Part shown: positions 8,407-15,866 of the stretch, in pieces
Layout of the letters: each line of letters begins with the position of its first letter
How positions within the stretch are numbered: position 1 is the stretch's first letter
DNA from: Paenibacillus timonensis
GTDB taxonomy: Bacteria > Bacillota > Bacilli > Paenibacillales > Paenibacillaceae
Direction of reading: 5' to 3'
NCBI RefSeq assembly: GCF_022427145.1
Contig: NZ_JAKSXN010000047.1
Coordinates: 1-44,101 of the forward strand
DNA length: 44,101 nt
Notes under the pieces: generated by a model
Seen by the model: only the letters and a program-made list of their open reading frames with translations
What the model was told of the DNA's origin: nothing
The model's database searches: none
Position numbers and translations under genes: made by a program

Positions 8407-8465
8407 GCCTCATAGGAATAAAAAGGAACAACCGCGACACACTAATTGGGCAAGGAGGCCAAAGC

Positions 8466-8576
8466 ATGTTCCAGAAACAAGAGAGAACCCTGGCAATCGT
8501 ATGTCTCATAGTGGCCGTGATCATGCTGTACGCCTTCGTCAAAAGCGTTATCCGTTTTCTCCATTACTTCTCCTGA
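8466..8576 (+). CDS. 36-aa single-span membrane protein upstream of cydA
   Basis: A very small gene with an excellent AAGGAGG site (8452-8458) 7 nt before the ATG. The 36-residue product has a charged N-terminus (MFQKQER), one hydrophobic helix (about residues 9-24) and a short basic tail. It ends 12 bp before cydA, so it is very likely co-transcribed with the cytochrome bd genes. It does not look like the CydS found after cydB, so it could be a second accessory subunit or an assembly factor. The open frame extends upstream to 8379, but only this start has a ribosome binding site. I do not recognise a family. Confidence 0.65.
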   Translation: MFQKQERTLAIVCLIVAVIMLYAFVKSVIRFLHYFS

Positions 8577-8588
8577 AGGAGCTTCGTC

Positions 8589-9938
8589 ATGGCAAACCTT
8601 GATCCGGTCACGTTAAGCCGGATGCTCACCGGGCTGACCTTGTTCGTACATATCGTGTTTGCGTCGATTGGCGTCGGCGTGCCGTTGATGATTGCACTCG
8701 CGGAATGGCGGGGCATCCGCGCCGCCGATCTGCATTATACCTTGCTGGCCCGTCGCTGGGCGCGAGGTTTCGTCATTTCCGTGGCGATCGGGGTCGTGAC
8801 CGGCACATCGATCGGATTGCAGCTGAGCCTGTTATGGCCGACTTTTATGCGGGTCGCCGGACAGGCGATTGCGCTGCCGCTGTTTATGGAGACCTTCGCT
8901 TTTTTCGTGGAAGCGATCTTCCTAGGCATTTACCTATATACATGGGACCGGTTCAAAAACAAGCTGCTGCACCTGCTCCTGCTGATACCGGTGGCTATCG
9001 GCTCCTCCGCGTCGGCGTTCTTCATCACCACGCTGAACGCCTTCATGAACACGCCGCAGGGATTTACGCTAAAGAACGGCGTGATCGCCGATTTCCGCCC
9101 GCTCGTGGCGATGTTTAATCCGGCAACGCCAACCAAGGTCGCGCATGTGCTGGCTTCCTCCTATACGGTCAGCGCCGGCATCCTGGCCGGAATCGCCGCT
9201 TTCAGCCTGCTGCGAGGCCGGGACCATGCCTATTTCAAAAAAGCGCTGAAGCTGACGGTTGTATCCTCCTTCGTGTTCGCGCTGGCGACCGCGGTGATCG
9301 GCGATTTTTCCGGCAAGTTTTTGGCCAAGTACCAGCCGGAGAAGCTGGCCGCCGCGGAATGGCATTTTGAAACGATGGAGCGGGCCCCGTTGATCTACGG
9401 CGGCGTACTGGATGAAGCGGGGAACGTCAAATACGCACTGGAAATCCCGTATGCGCTGAGCATCCTCGCCGGAAATTCGCCGAATACCACAGTGATCGGG
9501 CTGGAGGAATTTCCAGAGGATGTGCGCCCTCCGCTGCTGATCCATTATATGTTCGATCTCAAGGTCACGATCGGGGCGTTGCTCGTCCTGATTCCGTTCC
9601 TGTATTTGCTGCGGCGTTACTTGCCCGGCGGCAAAAAAAGGGTTCCGGTATGGCTTCTGATCGGCATTCTCGCTCTGGGTCCGCTGGCGATGGTAGCCAT
9701 TGAGCTGGGCTGGATGTTTGCCGAGTTCGGCCGTCAGCCGTGGATCATCCGCGGCTATATGAAGGTGGGAGAGGCTGCCACCACTTCGGAAAGCGTCGGA
9801 CCGATGCTGCTGTTGTTCGCCGTGTTGTATCTGGTCCTGTGTTTATCCTGCGTTCTGGTGTTGTCCCGAATGTTCCGCAACAAAGATGCGTTAACGGAGC
9901 TGCGGCAAGCCGAGCTTGAGGGAGGAGGCGGGCAATGA
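8589..9938 (+). CDS. cydA: Cytochrome bd quinol oxidase subunit I (Geobacillus CydA / YthA type)
   Basis: Subunit I of the bd-type terminal oxidase, 449 aa, carrying the quinol site and hemes b558, b595 and d; it reduces oxygen to water in the cytoplasmic membrane. Visible features: His21 in TLFVHIVFAS (heme ligand position), the METFAFFVEAIFLGIY helix with the conserved acidic residues, KVAHVLASSY (b558 His), the short Q-loop with QPEKLAAAE, and GRQPW near the C-terminus. The N-terminus (DPVTLSRMLTGLTLFVH) and short Q-loop resemble the Geobacillus thermodenitrificans enzyme rather than B. subtilis CydA. AAGGAG precedes the ATG; the stop overlaps the cydB start (ATGA). Confidence 0.95.
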   Translation: MANLDPVTLSRMLTGLTLFVHIVFASIGVGVPLMIALAEWRGIRAADLHYTLLARRWARGFVISVAIGVVTGTSIGLQLSLLWPTFMRVAGQAIALPLFMETFAFFVEAIFLGIYLYTWDRFKNKLLHLLLLIPVAIGSSASAFFITTLNAFMNTPQGFTLKNGVIADFRPLVAMFNPATPTKVAHVLASSYTVSAGILAGIAAFSLLRGRDHAYFKKALKLTVVSSFVFALATAVIGDFSGKFLAKYQPEKLAAAEWHFETMERAPLIYGGVLDEAGNVKYALEIPYALSILAGNSPNTTVIGLEEFPEDVRPPLLIHYMFDLKVTIGALLVLIPFLYLLRRYLPGGKKRVPVWLLIGILALGPLAMVAIELGWMFAEFGRQPWIIRGYMKVGEAATTSESVGPMLLLFAVLYLVLCLSCVLVLSRMFRNKDALTELRQAELEGGGGQ

Positions 9939-10966
9939 GCTACGAGCTGGTCGGCATTACAGTATTATGGACGTTTTTGTTCGGCTATTTAATTGTGGCT
10001 TCCGTAGATTTCGGGGCCGGATTCTTCAGCTATTACAGCGTGATCACGGGGCACGAGAACAAAATTCACGACATCATTCAGCGTTACCTGTCCCCGGTAT
10101 GGGAAGTGACCAACGTGTTTTTGATCTTTTTCGTCGTTGGCCTGGTCGGCTTCTTCCCCGATTCCGCTTACTATTACGGCACCGCGTTGCTAGTTCCCGG
10201 CAGCCTCGTCACCGTACTGCTCGCCTTGCGGGGCGCATATTATGCGTACAACACCTATGGCAGCAGCAAGGCGAACAATAAAACGTATATGGGGATCTAC
10301 GGGGCGACGGGACTGCTGATTCCGGCTGCCCTTTCGACGATCCTGGCGATATCGGAGGGCGGAATCATCGGCGAGTCCGAGGGAAAGGTGATTTTGGACT
10401 GGACGGCCTTCTTCGGCAATCCGTATACCTGGTCGGTTATCCTGCTGGCGCTCGTGTCCGTGCTGTACATTTCGGCGATGTTTCTTGCGTTTTACGCGGA
10501 TAAAGCCGGGGACCGCAGGGCTTTCGAAGTGCTGCGCGGCTATGCGCTGCTGTGGAGCGGGCCGACGATTCTGGCCTGTGTGTTCGCCTTTTTTCAAATC
10601 AACCGGCAGAATCCGGAGCATTACGCTCATATGCTGGAGGTAGCGTGGATGTTTATCGCCTCGTTAGCCTGCTTCCTGGGAGCCGTTGCGTTGGTATGGA
10701 AAAAACGACGGTTGGGCTGGTCGTTCCTGCTGGTCATGTTGCAGTTCGCATTTGCCTGGTACGGATATGGCCGCAGCCACCTTCCTTATATTCTCTATAA
10801 GCAGGTCAGCATCCATGAAAGCTTCACGAACGAGACGATGGCCGTCGCCTTGATCACCGCCTTCGTCGCGGGGTTATGCATCCTCATTCCTTCTTTGTTT
10901 CTGCTGATGCGCTTGTTTTTGTTCGATGCCAAATACGTACGGGGCAGCTCGCCGGGGAAAGGGTGA
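9935..10966 (+). CDS. cydB: Cytochrome bd quinol oxidase subunit II
   Basis: Subunit II, 343 aa, with about eight to nine membrane spans, the structural partner of CydA. The N-terminal segment FGYLIVASVDFGAGF is the characteristic CydB start (helix 1 with an acidic residue). The coding region starts within the cydA stop (ATGA overlap) behind GGAGGAGG, showing translational coupling. Its own stop overlaps the next ATG (TGATG), so cydA, cydB and cydS form one transcription unit. Confidence 0.95.
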   Translation: MSYELVGITVLWTFLFGYLIVASVDFGAGFFSYYSVITGHENKIHDIIQRYLSPVWEVTNVFLIFFVVGLVGFFPDSAYYYGTALLVPGSLVTVLLALRGAYYAYNTYGSSKANNKTYMGIYGATGLLIPAALSTILAISEGGIIGESEGKVILDWTAFFGNPYTWSVILLALVSVLYISAMFLAFYADKAGDRRAFEVLRGYALLWSGPTILACVFAFFQINRQNPEHYAHMLEVAWMFIASLACFLGAVALVWKKRRLGWSFLLVMLQFAFAWYGYGRSHLPYILYKQVSIHESFTNETMAVALITAFVAGLCILIPSLFLLMRLFLFDAKYVRGSSPGKG

Positions 10967-11073
10967 TGACGGTGGAGTGGTTCATGATGATGGTGGCGCC
11001 GGAGCTGGTTGTTGCCGGGGCGGTGTTGTTCCTGTTTATCTATGCCTGGAAGTATAAGGATCGGGCCGAATGA
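10966..11073 (+). CDS. cydS: Cytochrome bd small subunit CydS
   Basis: A 35-aa single-span protein translated from an ATG that overlaps the cydB stop codon. It reads MTVEWFMMMVAPEL at the start, followed by a hydrophobic helix and a KYKDRAE tail. The pattern of an APxxVV motif inside one helix and a charged tail matches the 33-residue CydS of the Geobacillus thermodenitrificans bd oxidase, which sits on CydA beside the hemes. Position, length and the type of CydA/CydB partner all agree. Confidence 0.8.
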   Translation: MTVEWFMMMVAPELVVAGAVLFLFIYAWKYKDRAE

Positions 11074-11155
11074 AACGCGAAGTTTGGTTTGCCGCCGAAA
11101 CTACTCTAAAATAGGAGAAAAGCGAAAGAACATGCGGAGAGGAGCAACTGGAGCG

Positions 11156-12178
11156 ATGCCAAGAAGAACGCGCTACAACAACATTGATAACGTAAGCACA
11201 GACAAAACGTTGAAGCAGTTCAGACAATGGCGGGAAGAGCGCCGCAGAAAAAAGAAGGACTATTCCTACGTTATCCCTAACAAGCCGCCGCAGCTCGATT
11301 ACTTGCATCAAAACCGCGTGGAGACCACGATGACCTGGATCGGCCATTCTACGTTTCTCATTCAGTATCAGGGGTTAAATGTCGTGACGGATCCGGTCTG
11401 GGCGACGCGAATGGGATTTCAGCGCCGGTTATGCGAACCGGGCGTCCCGATCGACAAGTTGCCGCCGATCGATGTGATCCTCATCTCCCATTCCCATTAC
11501 GATCATATGCATTTGGCTTCGATTCGCCGCTTATACGGCGGGGAGACCACGATTTTGGTTCCCGTTGGACTTGGGCGAAAAATGCGGCGCAAGGGATTCC
11601 ACCGCGTCCAAGAGATGAGCTGGTGGGAGCGGGTGCGGATCGGGGAGGTCGACATCTCGTTCGTCCCGACCCAGCACTGGACGCGCCGGACGCCGTTCGA
11701 TACGAATACGTCCCATTGGGGCGGGTACGTTTTGGAACCTGCAGCGACCCGGGCGAATGAGAAACCGCCGGTCATCTATTTTGCCGGGGACAGCGGTTAT
11801 TTCCGCGGCTTTGCCGAAATCGGAAGCCGCTACGATATCGATGCCGCATTGCTGCCGATCGGCGCGTATGAGCCGGAATGGTTCATGACCAGCCAGCATA
11901 CGACGCCGGAGGAGGCGCTTCAAGCATTCATCGACGTTAAGGCCAAGCTGATGGTTCCGATGCATTACGGCACGTTTCGCCTGGCTGACGATACCGCCCG
12001 GGAAGCGCTTGACCGCCTGGAGGCGGACCGGAGGCGGCGCGGCATCTCCGAAGATAAGATTCGGCTGCTGCATCATGGGGAAACGCTGCGATTGCCTCAT
12101 CTGACGCCGCAACCGCCAGCCGCGATGCCGCCGGAAGTGACGGAGAAAATTCCGCAGTTGAGCGGACGAATGAAATAA
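11156..12178 (+). CDS. MBL-fold hydrolase, NAPE-PLD/UlaG-like (COG2220)
   Basis: A 340-aa cytoplasmic metallo-beta-lactamase-fold protein. A basic N-terminus (PRRTRYNNIDN, then ERRRKKKD) precedes the fold, which opens with TWIGHSTFLIQYQGLNVVTDPVW, typical of the N-acyl-phosphatidylethanolamine phospholipase D-like branch. The metal site is HSHYDH, with later ligands in GDSGYF and MHYGTF. The family hydrolyses phosphodiester or lactone bonds; the substrate here is unknown. ATG at 11156 has AGGAG 11 nt upstream; an in-frame ATG at 11132 would add 8 residues. Confidence 0.85.
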   Translation: MPRRTRYNNIDNVSTDKTLKQFRQWREERRRKKKDYSYVIPNKPPQLDYLHQNRVETTMTWIGHSTFLIQYQGLNVVTDPVWATRMGFQRRLCEPGVPIDKLPPIDVILISHSHYDHMHLASIRRLYGGETTILVPVGLGRKMRRKGFHRVQEMSWWERVRIGEVDISFVPTQHWTRRTPFDTNTSHWGGYVLEPAATRANEKPPVIYFAGDSGYFRGFAEIGSRYDIDAALLPIGAYEPEWFMTSQHTTPEEALQAFIDVKAKLMVPMHYGTFRLADDTAREALDRLEADRRRRGISEDKIRLLHHGETLRLPHLTPQPPAAMPPEVTEKIPQLSGRMK

Positions 12179-12209
12179 TCTGAGTGGATGAACCCCATAA
12201 TTAAAGTTG

Positions 12210-12249
12210 GGCTGGGCGGCAGATCAAAACTTGCTGTCCAGCCTCTTTT
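12210..12249 (+). terminator. Intrinsic terminator after the MBL gene
   Basis: GGCTGG (12210-12215) pairs with CCAGCC (12238-12243), with further imperfect pairing toward the loop, followed by TCTTTT. Confidence 0.7.
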
Positions 12250-12280
12250 GCACGATTATCCCGTTTGATCAGGCGGCGTT

Positions 12281-12386
12281 ACTAGTAGCTCAATCTACTA
12301 GCTCATTGCACTAGCTCATTGCACTAGCTCATTCTACTAGCTCACTCTACTAGTTCATTCCACTAGCTAATCCCACTATTGACTAG
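12281..12386. repeat. 13-bp tandem repeat array (ACTAGCTCATTNN)
   Basis: Six consecutive 13-bp units, each starting ACTAG (or ACTAGTT), run from 12297 to 12374, with decayed copies on both sides. The last two bases vary while ACTAGCTCATT is kept. The period is not a multiple of three and no start or Shine-Dalgarno site fits, so the array is non-coding. It lies between the MBL gene and the 3' end of the transposase gene. Confidence 0.85.
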
Positions 12387-12439
12387 GTTGTTCTTCGCGA
12401 AGCCAAGCCCTTTCCTTTGGCACATCCGTTGATGTGCGA

Positions 12440-13345
12440 TCAAGCCGCAGCTGCAAACGCCGGATTCGGTTGACGTTCGATGAGCTTGTCGTAGGTGATT
12501 GTCGGAATCGCCACACCCATGTGCAGCAACTTCTGCAGCATTACTTCCTCCATTCCGGGCAGCCGCAGTTCCCGGCGTCCAGTGTACTCGTTCAAGTACG
12601 CCTGAAGATACTTCGGTCCCAGGGCAACGTATGTATTTTTCAGCGATTCCCACGCTTCTCTGACCACTTTACGCAAGGGCGTATAAAGCCGAAAGGCCAG
12701 CGGGTAAGACTGTATGATTGATGTTTGGACATCCACTTGTCCATTGATAAAAGCTGCGAGTTCGCGACGGGTGGCTCTGGCTCCATTCCCCCGCTTCTGC
12801 GGCACCAGGTGAATTTTCACATGCTCCGGTTCACCCGACTCCGTAACCGAACAGCCGGCAACGACCGCCGAGGCATAGGGATGAGGAAACCGGTAACACC
12901 GGTATGGGTTCTTCCCATATTGATCGCTATTCACTTTCACTTCCCCGCTCAAGAGCTTCCGGGCATCGAATTCTCCGAGCGTATGGCGGATTTTGTGCAG
13001 CATTAACCAAGCAGTCTTGTAGGTGACCCGGATCACCTTGCTTAACCGCATCGCCGAGATACCATCAGGGAGCAGAAACAACTCCAAAGCCTGAAACCAT
13101 TTCAACAAGGGCAGATGCGTTCCTTCAAAAATCGTGCCGACCAAAGGAGACGTTTGATGCGAGCAGCCTTCACACTCGAACAAGGGGATTCTTCTGGAAC
13201 TCAGGCGGGTACACCGGTTGTAACCGCAGCGCGGGCATACGAAGCCGTTTGGCCACTTCGTTGCGATTAACGCTTCCATGCAAGCCTCCTCGCTGGCGTA
13301 GCGGTTGCTGATTGTATGAAGCTCCACTCCCATATTATTTTCCAT
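12440..13345 (-). CDS. IS1595-like (ISXO2-type) transposase, catalytic motifs eroded
   Basis: A 301-aa protein resembling IS1595-family transposases. It has an N-terminal zinc ribbon (CPRCGYNRC with CEGC), the helical region WFQALELFLLPDGISAMRLSKVIRVTYKTAWLMLHKIR that normally precedes the DDE domain, and a C-terminal block (AWESLKNTYVALGPKYLQAYLNEY) like the family's WSLLKR..SPKHLQRYLDEF segment. The usual first catalytic stretch (DETYVGG) is replaced by VNSDQYGKN, and the Asn/Glu of the last motif is not apparent, so it may be inactive. GGAGG lies 8 nt before the ATG at 13345; an upstream in-frame ATG at 13423 lacks a site. No terminal inverted repeats were found by eye. Confidence 0.75.
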   Translation of the reverse strand: MENNMGVELHTISNRYASEEACMEALIATKWPNGFVCPRCGYNRCTRLSSRRIPLFECEGCSHQTSPLVGTIFEGTHLPLLKWFQALELFLLPDGISAMRLSKVIRVTYKTAWLMLHKIRHTLGEFDARKLLSGEVKVNSDQYGKNPYRCYRFPHPYASAVVAGCSVTESGEPEHVKIHLVPQKRGNGARATRRELAAFINGQVDVQTSIIQSYPLAFRLYTPLRKVVREAWESLKNTYVALGPKYLQAYLNEYTGRRELRLPGMEEVMLQKLLHMGVAIPTITYDKLIERQPNPAFAAAA

Positions 13346-13520
13346 GTCTCTGGCCTCCAAAACGAGAAATAGGTACGTATGTTCGCTTGTTACTATTTTA
13401 CCAAACATATGTTCTCCTATCAAGAATAAAATTCCATAAATTCCGTAATTTTTGCAACCTTATCTATGTTGCACCCCCAACCTCGACTCTACTCCAGCCT
13501 ACTGATCGAAAGGGATAATC

Positions 13521-13560
13521 GTGCCAAGAGGTACCAAGAGGTGCCAAGAGGTACCAAGAG
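13521..13560. repeat. 10-bp tandem repeat, four units
   Basis: Four units GT(G/A)CCAAGAG in direct repetition; units alternate G and A at one position, giving a 20-bp higher-order period. It lies between the transposase 5' end and the ABC-F promoter. Confidence 0.8.
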
Positions 13561-13637
13561 AGAGCACTGGGCAGCAACCCGGTTAGGGCCCAATTTAAGG
13601 CTTTCTTCGCTTTTGGTTCAATTTCCTTGGCGATCTA

Positions 13638-13646
13638 TGATATAAT
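13638..13646 (+). promoter_or_regulatory. Extended -10 promoter of the ABC-F gene
   Basis: TGATATAAT gives a perfect TATAAT with the TGN extension. No good -35 is seen at 16-18 nt, in keeping with an extended -10 promoter. Confidence 0.6.
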
Positions 13647-13704
13647 ACGCCAGTAGTATCGACTATTTCGGATAGTCCGCACTCACTATGATAAAAGGAT
13701 GGTA

Positions 13705-15339
13705 ATGCCTAACATGATCAGCACTAACGGTGTAACGCTCCGGTATGGAAAACGGGCACTTTTTGAGGACGTAAATATAAAATTCACCCCCGGGAACTGC
13801 TACGGTTTGATCGGGGCGAACGGGGCGGGCAAATCGACGTTCCTGAAGATTCTTTCCGGCGAAATCGAGCCGAACCAAGGCGAAGTGTTTATGACGCCGG
13901 GCGAACGCTTGGCTGTCCTCAAGCAGAACCACTACGAATACGACGAATATCCGGTACTGGAAACGGTCATCATGGGACACGGCCGGTTGTATTCGATCAT
14001 GAAAGAGAAGGATGCGCTTTACGCTAAAGCCGATTTCTCCGAAGAGGACGGCATGCGCGCCGGCGAGTTGGAGGGCGAATTCGCCGAGCTGAACGGCTGG
14101 GACGCTGAACCGGATGCGGCAGCGCTCCTGATCGGCCTCGGAATCCCTCGCGAGCTGCACGATAAGAAGATGGCCGAGCTTAGCGGCAACGAGAAAGTCC
14201 GCGTCCTGTTGGCGCAGGCGTTGTTCGGACGCCCGAACAACTTGCTGCTGGACGAACCGACCAACCACTTGGACCTCGAATCGATCCAGTGGCTCGAGAA
14301 CTTCCTGATGGATTATGAAGGCACGGTTATCGTCGTATCCCATGACCGGCACTTCCTGAACAAGGTGTGCACGCACATCGCGGACATCGACTTCGGCAAA
14401 ATCCAGATGTACGTCGGCAACTACGACTTCTGGTACGAGTCCAGCCAGCTAGCGCTGCAAATGCAGCGGGACGCGAACAAGAAGAAGGAAGAGAAAATCA
14501 AGGAACTCCAGGCGTTTATTCAACGTTTCTCCGCGAACGCTTCGAAATCGAAGCAAGCGACTTCCCGGAAGAAGCAGCTGGATAAAATCACGCTGGAAGA
14601 CATCCGTCCGTCCAACCGGAAATATCCGTTTCTGCATTTCAAGGCGGAACGCGAGGCCGGCAAGCAGCTGCTGACGGTTGACGGGCTGACCAAAACCGTT
14701 GAAGGCGACAAGGTGCTGGATAACGTTAGCTTCGTCGTGAACAAAGGCGACAAAATTGCGTTCGTCGGACCGAACAGCCTGCCGAAAACCACACTGTTCC
14801 AGGTCGTGATGGGCGAACTGGAAGCCGACGGCGGCGAATACAGCTGGGGGGTTACGACCTCGCAGGCGTATTTCCCGAAAGATAACTCCCGTTATTTTGA
14901 CGGCGTGGAACTGAATCTGGTCGAATGGCTGCGCCAATATTCGAACGACCAGGATGAAACGTTCCTGCGCGGCTTCCTTGGACGGATGCTGTTCTCCGGC
15001 GAGGAGGCGTTGAAGAAGGCGAGCGTATTGTCCGGGGGCGAGAAGGTCCGCTGCATGCTGGCCAAAATGATGCTGAACGGCGCCAACGTGCTGCTGTTCG
15101 ACGAGCCGACCAACCACTTGGATCTCGAATCGATTACAGCGCTCAACAATGGGCTGATCGATTTCGACGGGACGATCCTGTTCACGTCGCATGACCATCA
15201 GTTTATCCAAACCATCGCTAACCGGATTATCGAGATCACGCCAAACGGGATCATCGACCGCGTCATGACGTACGATGAGTACCTGGAGAGCGAAGAAATC
15301 CAAAACCTGCGGAAATCGATGTATCCGGAAGAGGTCTAA
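13705..15339 (+). CDS. ABC-F family ATPase (YkpA/YbiT type)
   Basis: A 544-aa soluble protein with two ABC ATPase domains and no membrane segment, as in ABC-F translation factors. Domain 1 (about 4-240) has Walker A GANGAGKST, signature LSGNEK and Walker B LLLDEPTNHLD. The linker (about 245-320) is rich in Lys/Gln/Arg (the P-site tRNA-interacting motif region). Domain 2 has GPNSLPKTT in the Walker A position, signature LSGGEK and LLFDEPTNHLD. The second Walker A lacks the Gly before Lys. YkpA/YbiT-like ABC-Fs bind the ribosomal E site; a resistance role is not indicated. Start 13705 is chosen from AAAAGGA 5 nt upstream; ATG 13699 and 13714 are alternatives. Confidence 0.9.
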   Translation: MPNMISTNGVTLRYGKRALFEDVNIKFTPGNCYGLIGANGAGKSTFLKILSGEIEPNQGEVFMTPGERLAVLKQNHYEYDEYPVLETVIMGHGRLYSIMKEKDALYAKADFSEEDGMRAGELEGEFAELNGWDAEPDAAALLIGLGIPRELHDKKMAELSGNEKVRVLLAQALFGRPNNLLLDEPTNHLDLESIQWLENFLMDYEGTVIVVSHDRHFLNKVCTHIADIDFGKIQMYVGNYDFWYESSQLALQMQRDANKKKEEKIKELQAFIQRFSANASKSKQATSRKKQLDKITLEDIRPSNRKYPFLHFKAEREAGKQLLTVDGLTKTVEGDKVLDNVSFVVNKGDKIAFVGPNSLPKTTLFQVVMGELEADGGEYSWGVTTSQAYFPKDNSRYFDGVELNLVEWLRQYSNDQDETFLRGFLGRMLFSGEEALKKASVLSGGEKVRCMLAKMMLNGANVLLFDEPTNHLDLESITALNNGLIDFDGTILFTSHDHQFIQTIANRIIEITPNGIIDRVMTYDEYLESEEIQNLRKSMYPEEV

Positions 15340-15386
15340 AAGGTCTAAAATCGGCAGCGAAGCTGCGATGAACGGATCATACAAAA

Positions 15387-15432
15387 GCCGCACGGGCGGG
15401 TCTTAGGGGACCTGCTCCGTGCGGCTTCTTTG
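15387..15432 (+). terminator. Intrinsic terminator after the ABC-F gene
   Basis: GCCGCACGG (15387-15395) pairs with CCGTGCGGC (15417-15425) and is followed by TTCTTT. It may also serve the small convergent gene ending at 15448. Confidence 0.85.
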
Positions 15433-15447
15433 CGTTGCCTGGATTTT

Positions 15448-15636
15448 TTACGAACCGCCTGTCCGGCGGCGCTGATTGTTCGGCTTTTTATTATTTTGGC
15501 TCTTCAGCGCCTTGGTTTGAAGATTGTCCTTCATCCCAGGCTTGTTCGCCGCTTGCTGCTGTTGTTTCTTCTGCTGCAGCTTTTGGCGCATCGCTTCGGC
15601 CAAATCGATTTTGCGCGGTTCTTTCGCTTCCGTCAC
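15448..15636 (-). CDS. Small basic, Gln/Lys-rich hypothetical protein
   Basis: A 62-aa, strongly basic, low-complexity protein with a KIDLAEAMRQKLQQKKQQQQ helix and a tail rich in Asn, Lys and Arg. A GTG start at 15636 is chosen because GAGGAG lies 9 nt upstream; the ATG three codons earlier touches the ribosome binding site and cannot be used with it. It might bind nucleic acid, but that is a guess from charge only. Convergent with the ABC-F gene. Confidence 0.6.
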   Translation of the reverse strand: MTEAKEPRKIDLAEAMRQKLQQKKQQQQAANKPGMKDNLQTKALKSQNNKKPNNQRRRTGGS

Positions 15637-15744
15637 CGATATCATCTCCTCGTAAGTAGAAAGGGGCTGTCCCTATTTTATACGTTTTTAAAAGCGCGTA
15701 CAACGGGAATAATGATGAAGGCTGCTTTTCCCGGAGGCAACACT

Positions 15745-15769
15745 GTTTCTCTAGACTTACACGGGGTTT
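15745..15769 (+). promoter_or_regulatory. Candidate sigma-B-type promoter upstream of CDF gene
   Basis: GTTTCT (15745-15750), 13 nt, GGGTTT (15764-15769) resembles the sigma-B consensus GTTTAA-N12-15-GGGTAT. It lies about 100 bp upstream of the cation-efflux gene. Weaker than the two candidates at 18593 and 19180. Confidence 0.35.
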
Positions 15770-15866
15770 ATTTGCTACGATGATTAAACGCTTTTCATGA
15801 AAGCAGATCTAGGGATTTCGAAGAAATAGGTATTTGGCTTCGGGGAGAAGTCTGGAGGTGCGGGGC

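Larger units (their letters stand above)
13346..13704. other. Intergenic stretch between transposase and ABC-F gene
   Basis: This 359-bp gap contains a TGCAAC/GTTGCA inverted repeat (about 13455-13478) reminiscent of the repeats at the start of the window, the 10-bp tandem array at 13521-13560 and an extended -10 promoter at 13638-13646. No protein-coding gene is supported. Confidence 0.5.

Noticed and set aside
8303..8465. Rex operator for the cytochrome bd operon
   Set aside because: No TTGTGAANNNNTTCACAA-like site was found in the short upstream region.
12281..12386. CRISPR array
   Set aside because: The units are contiguous 13-bp repeats without spacers and no cas genes are present.
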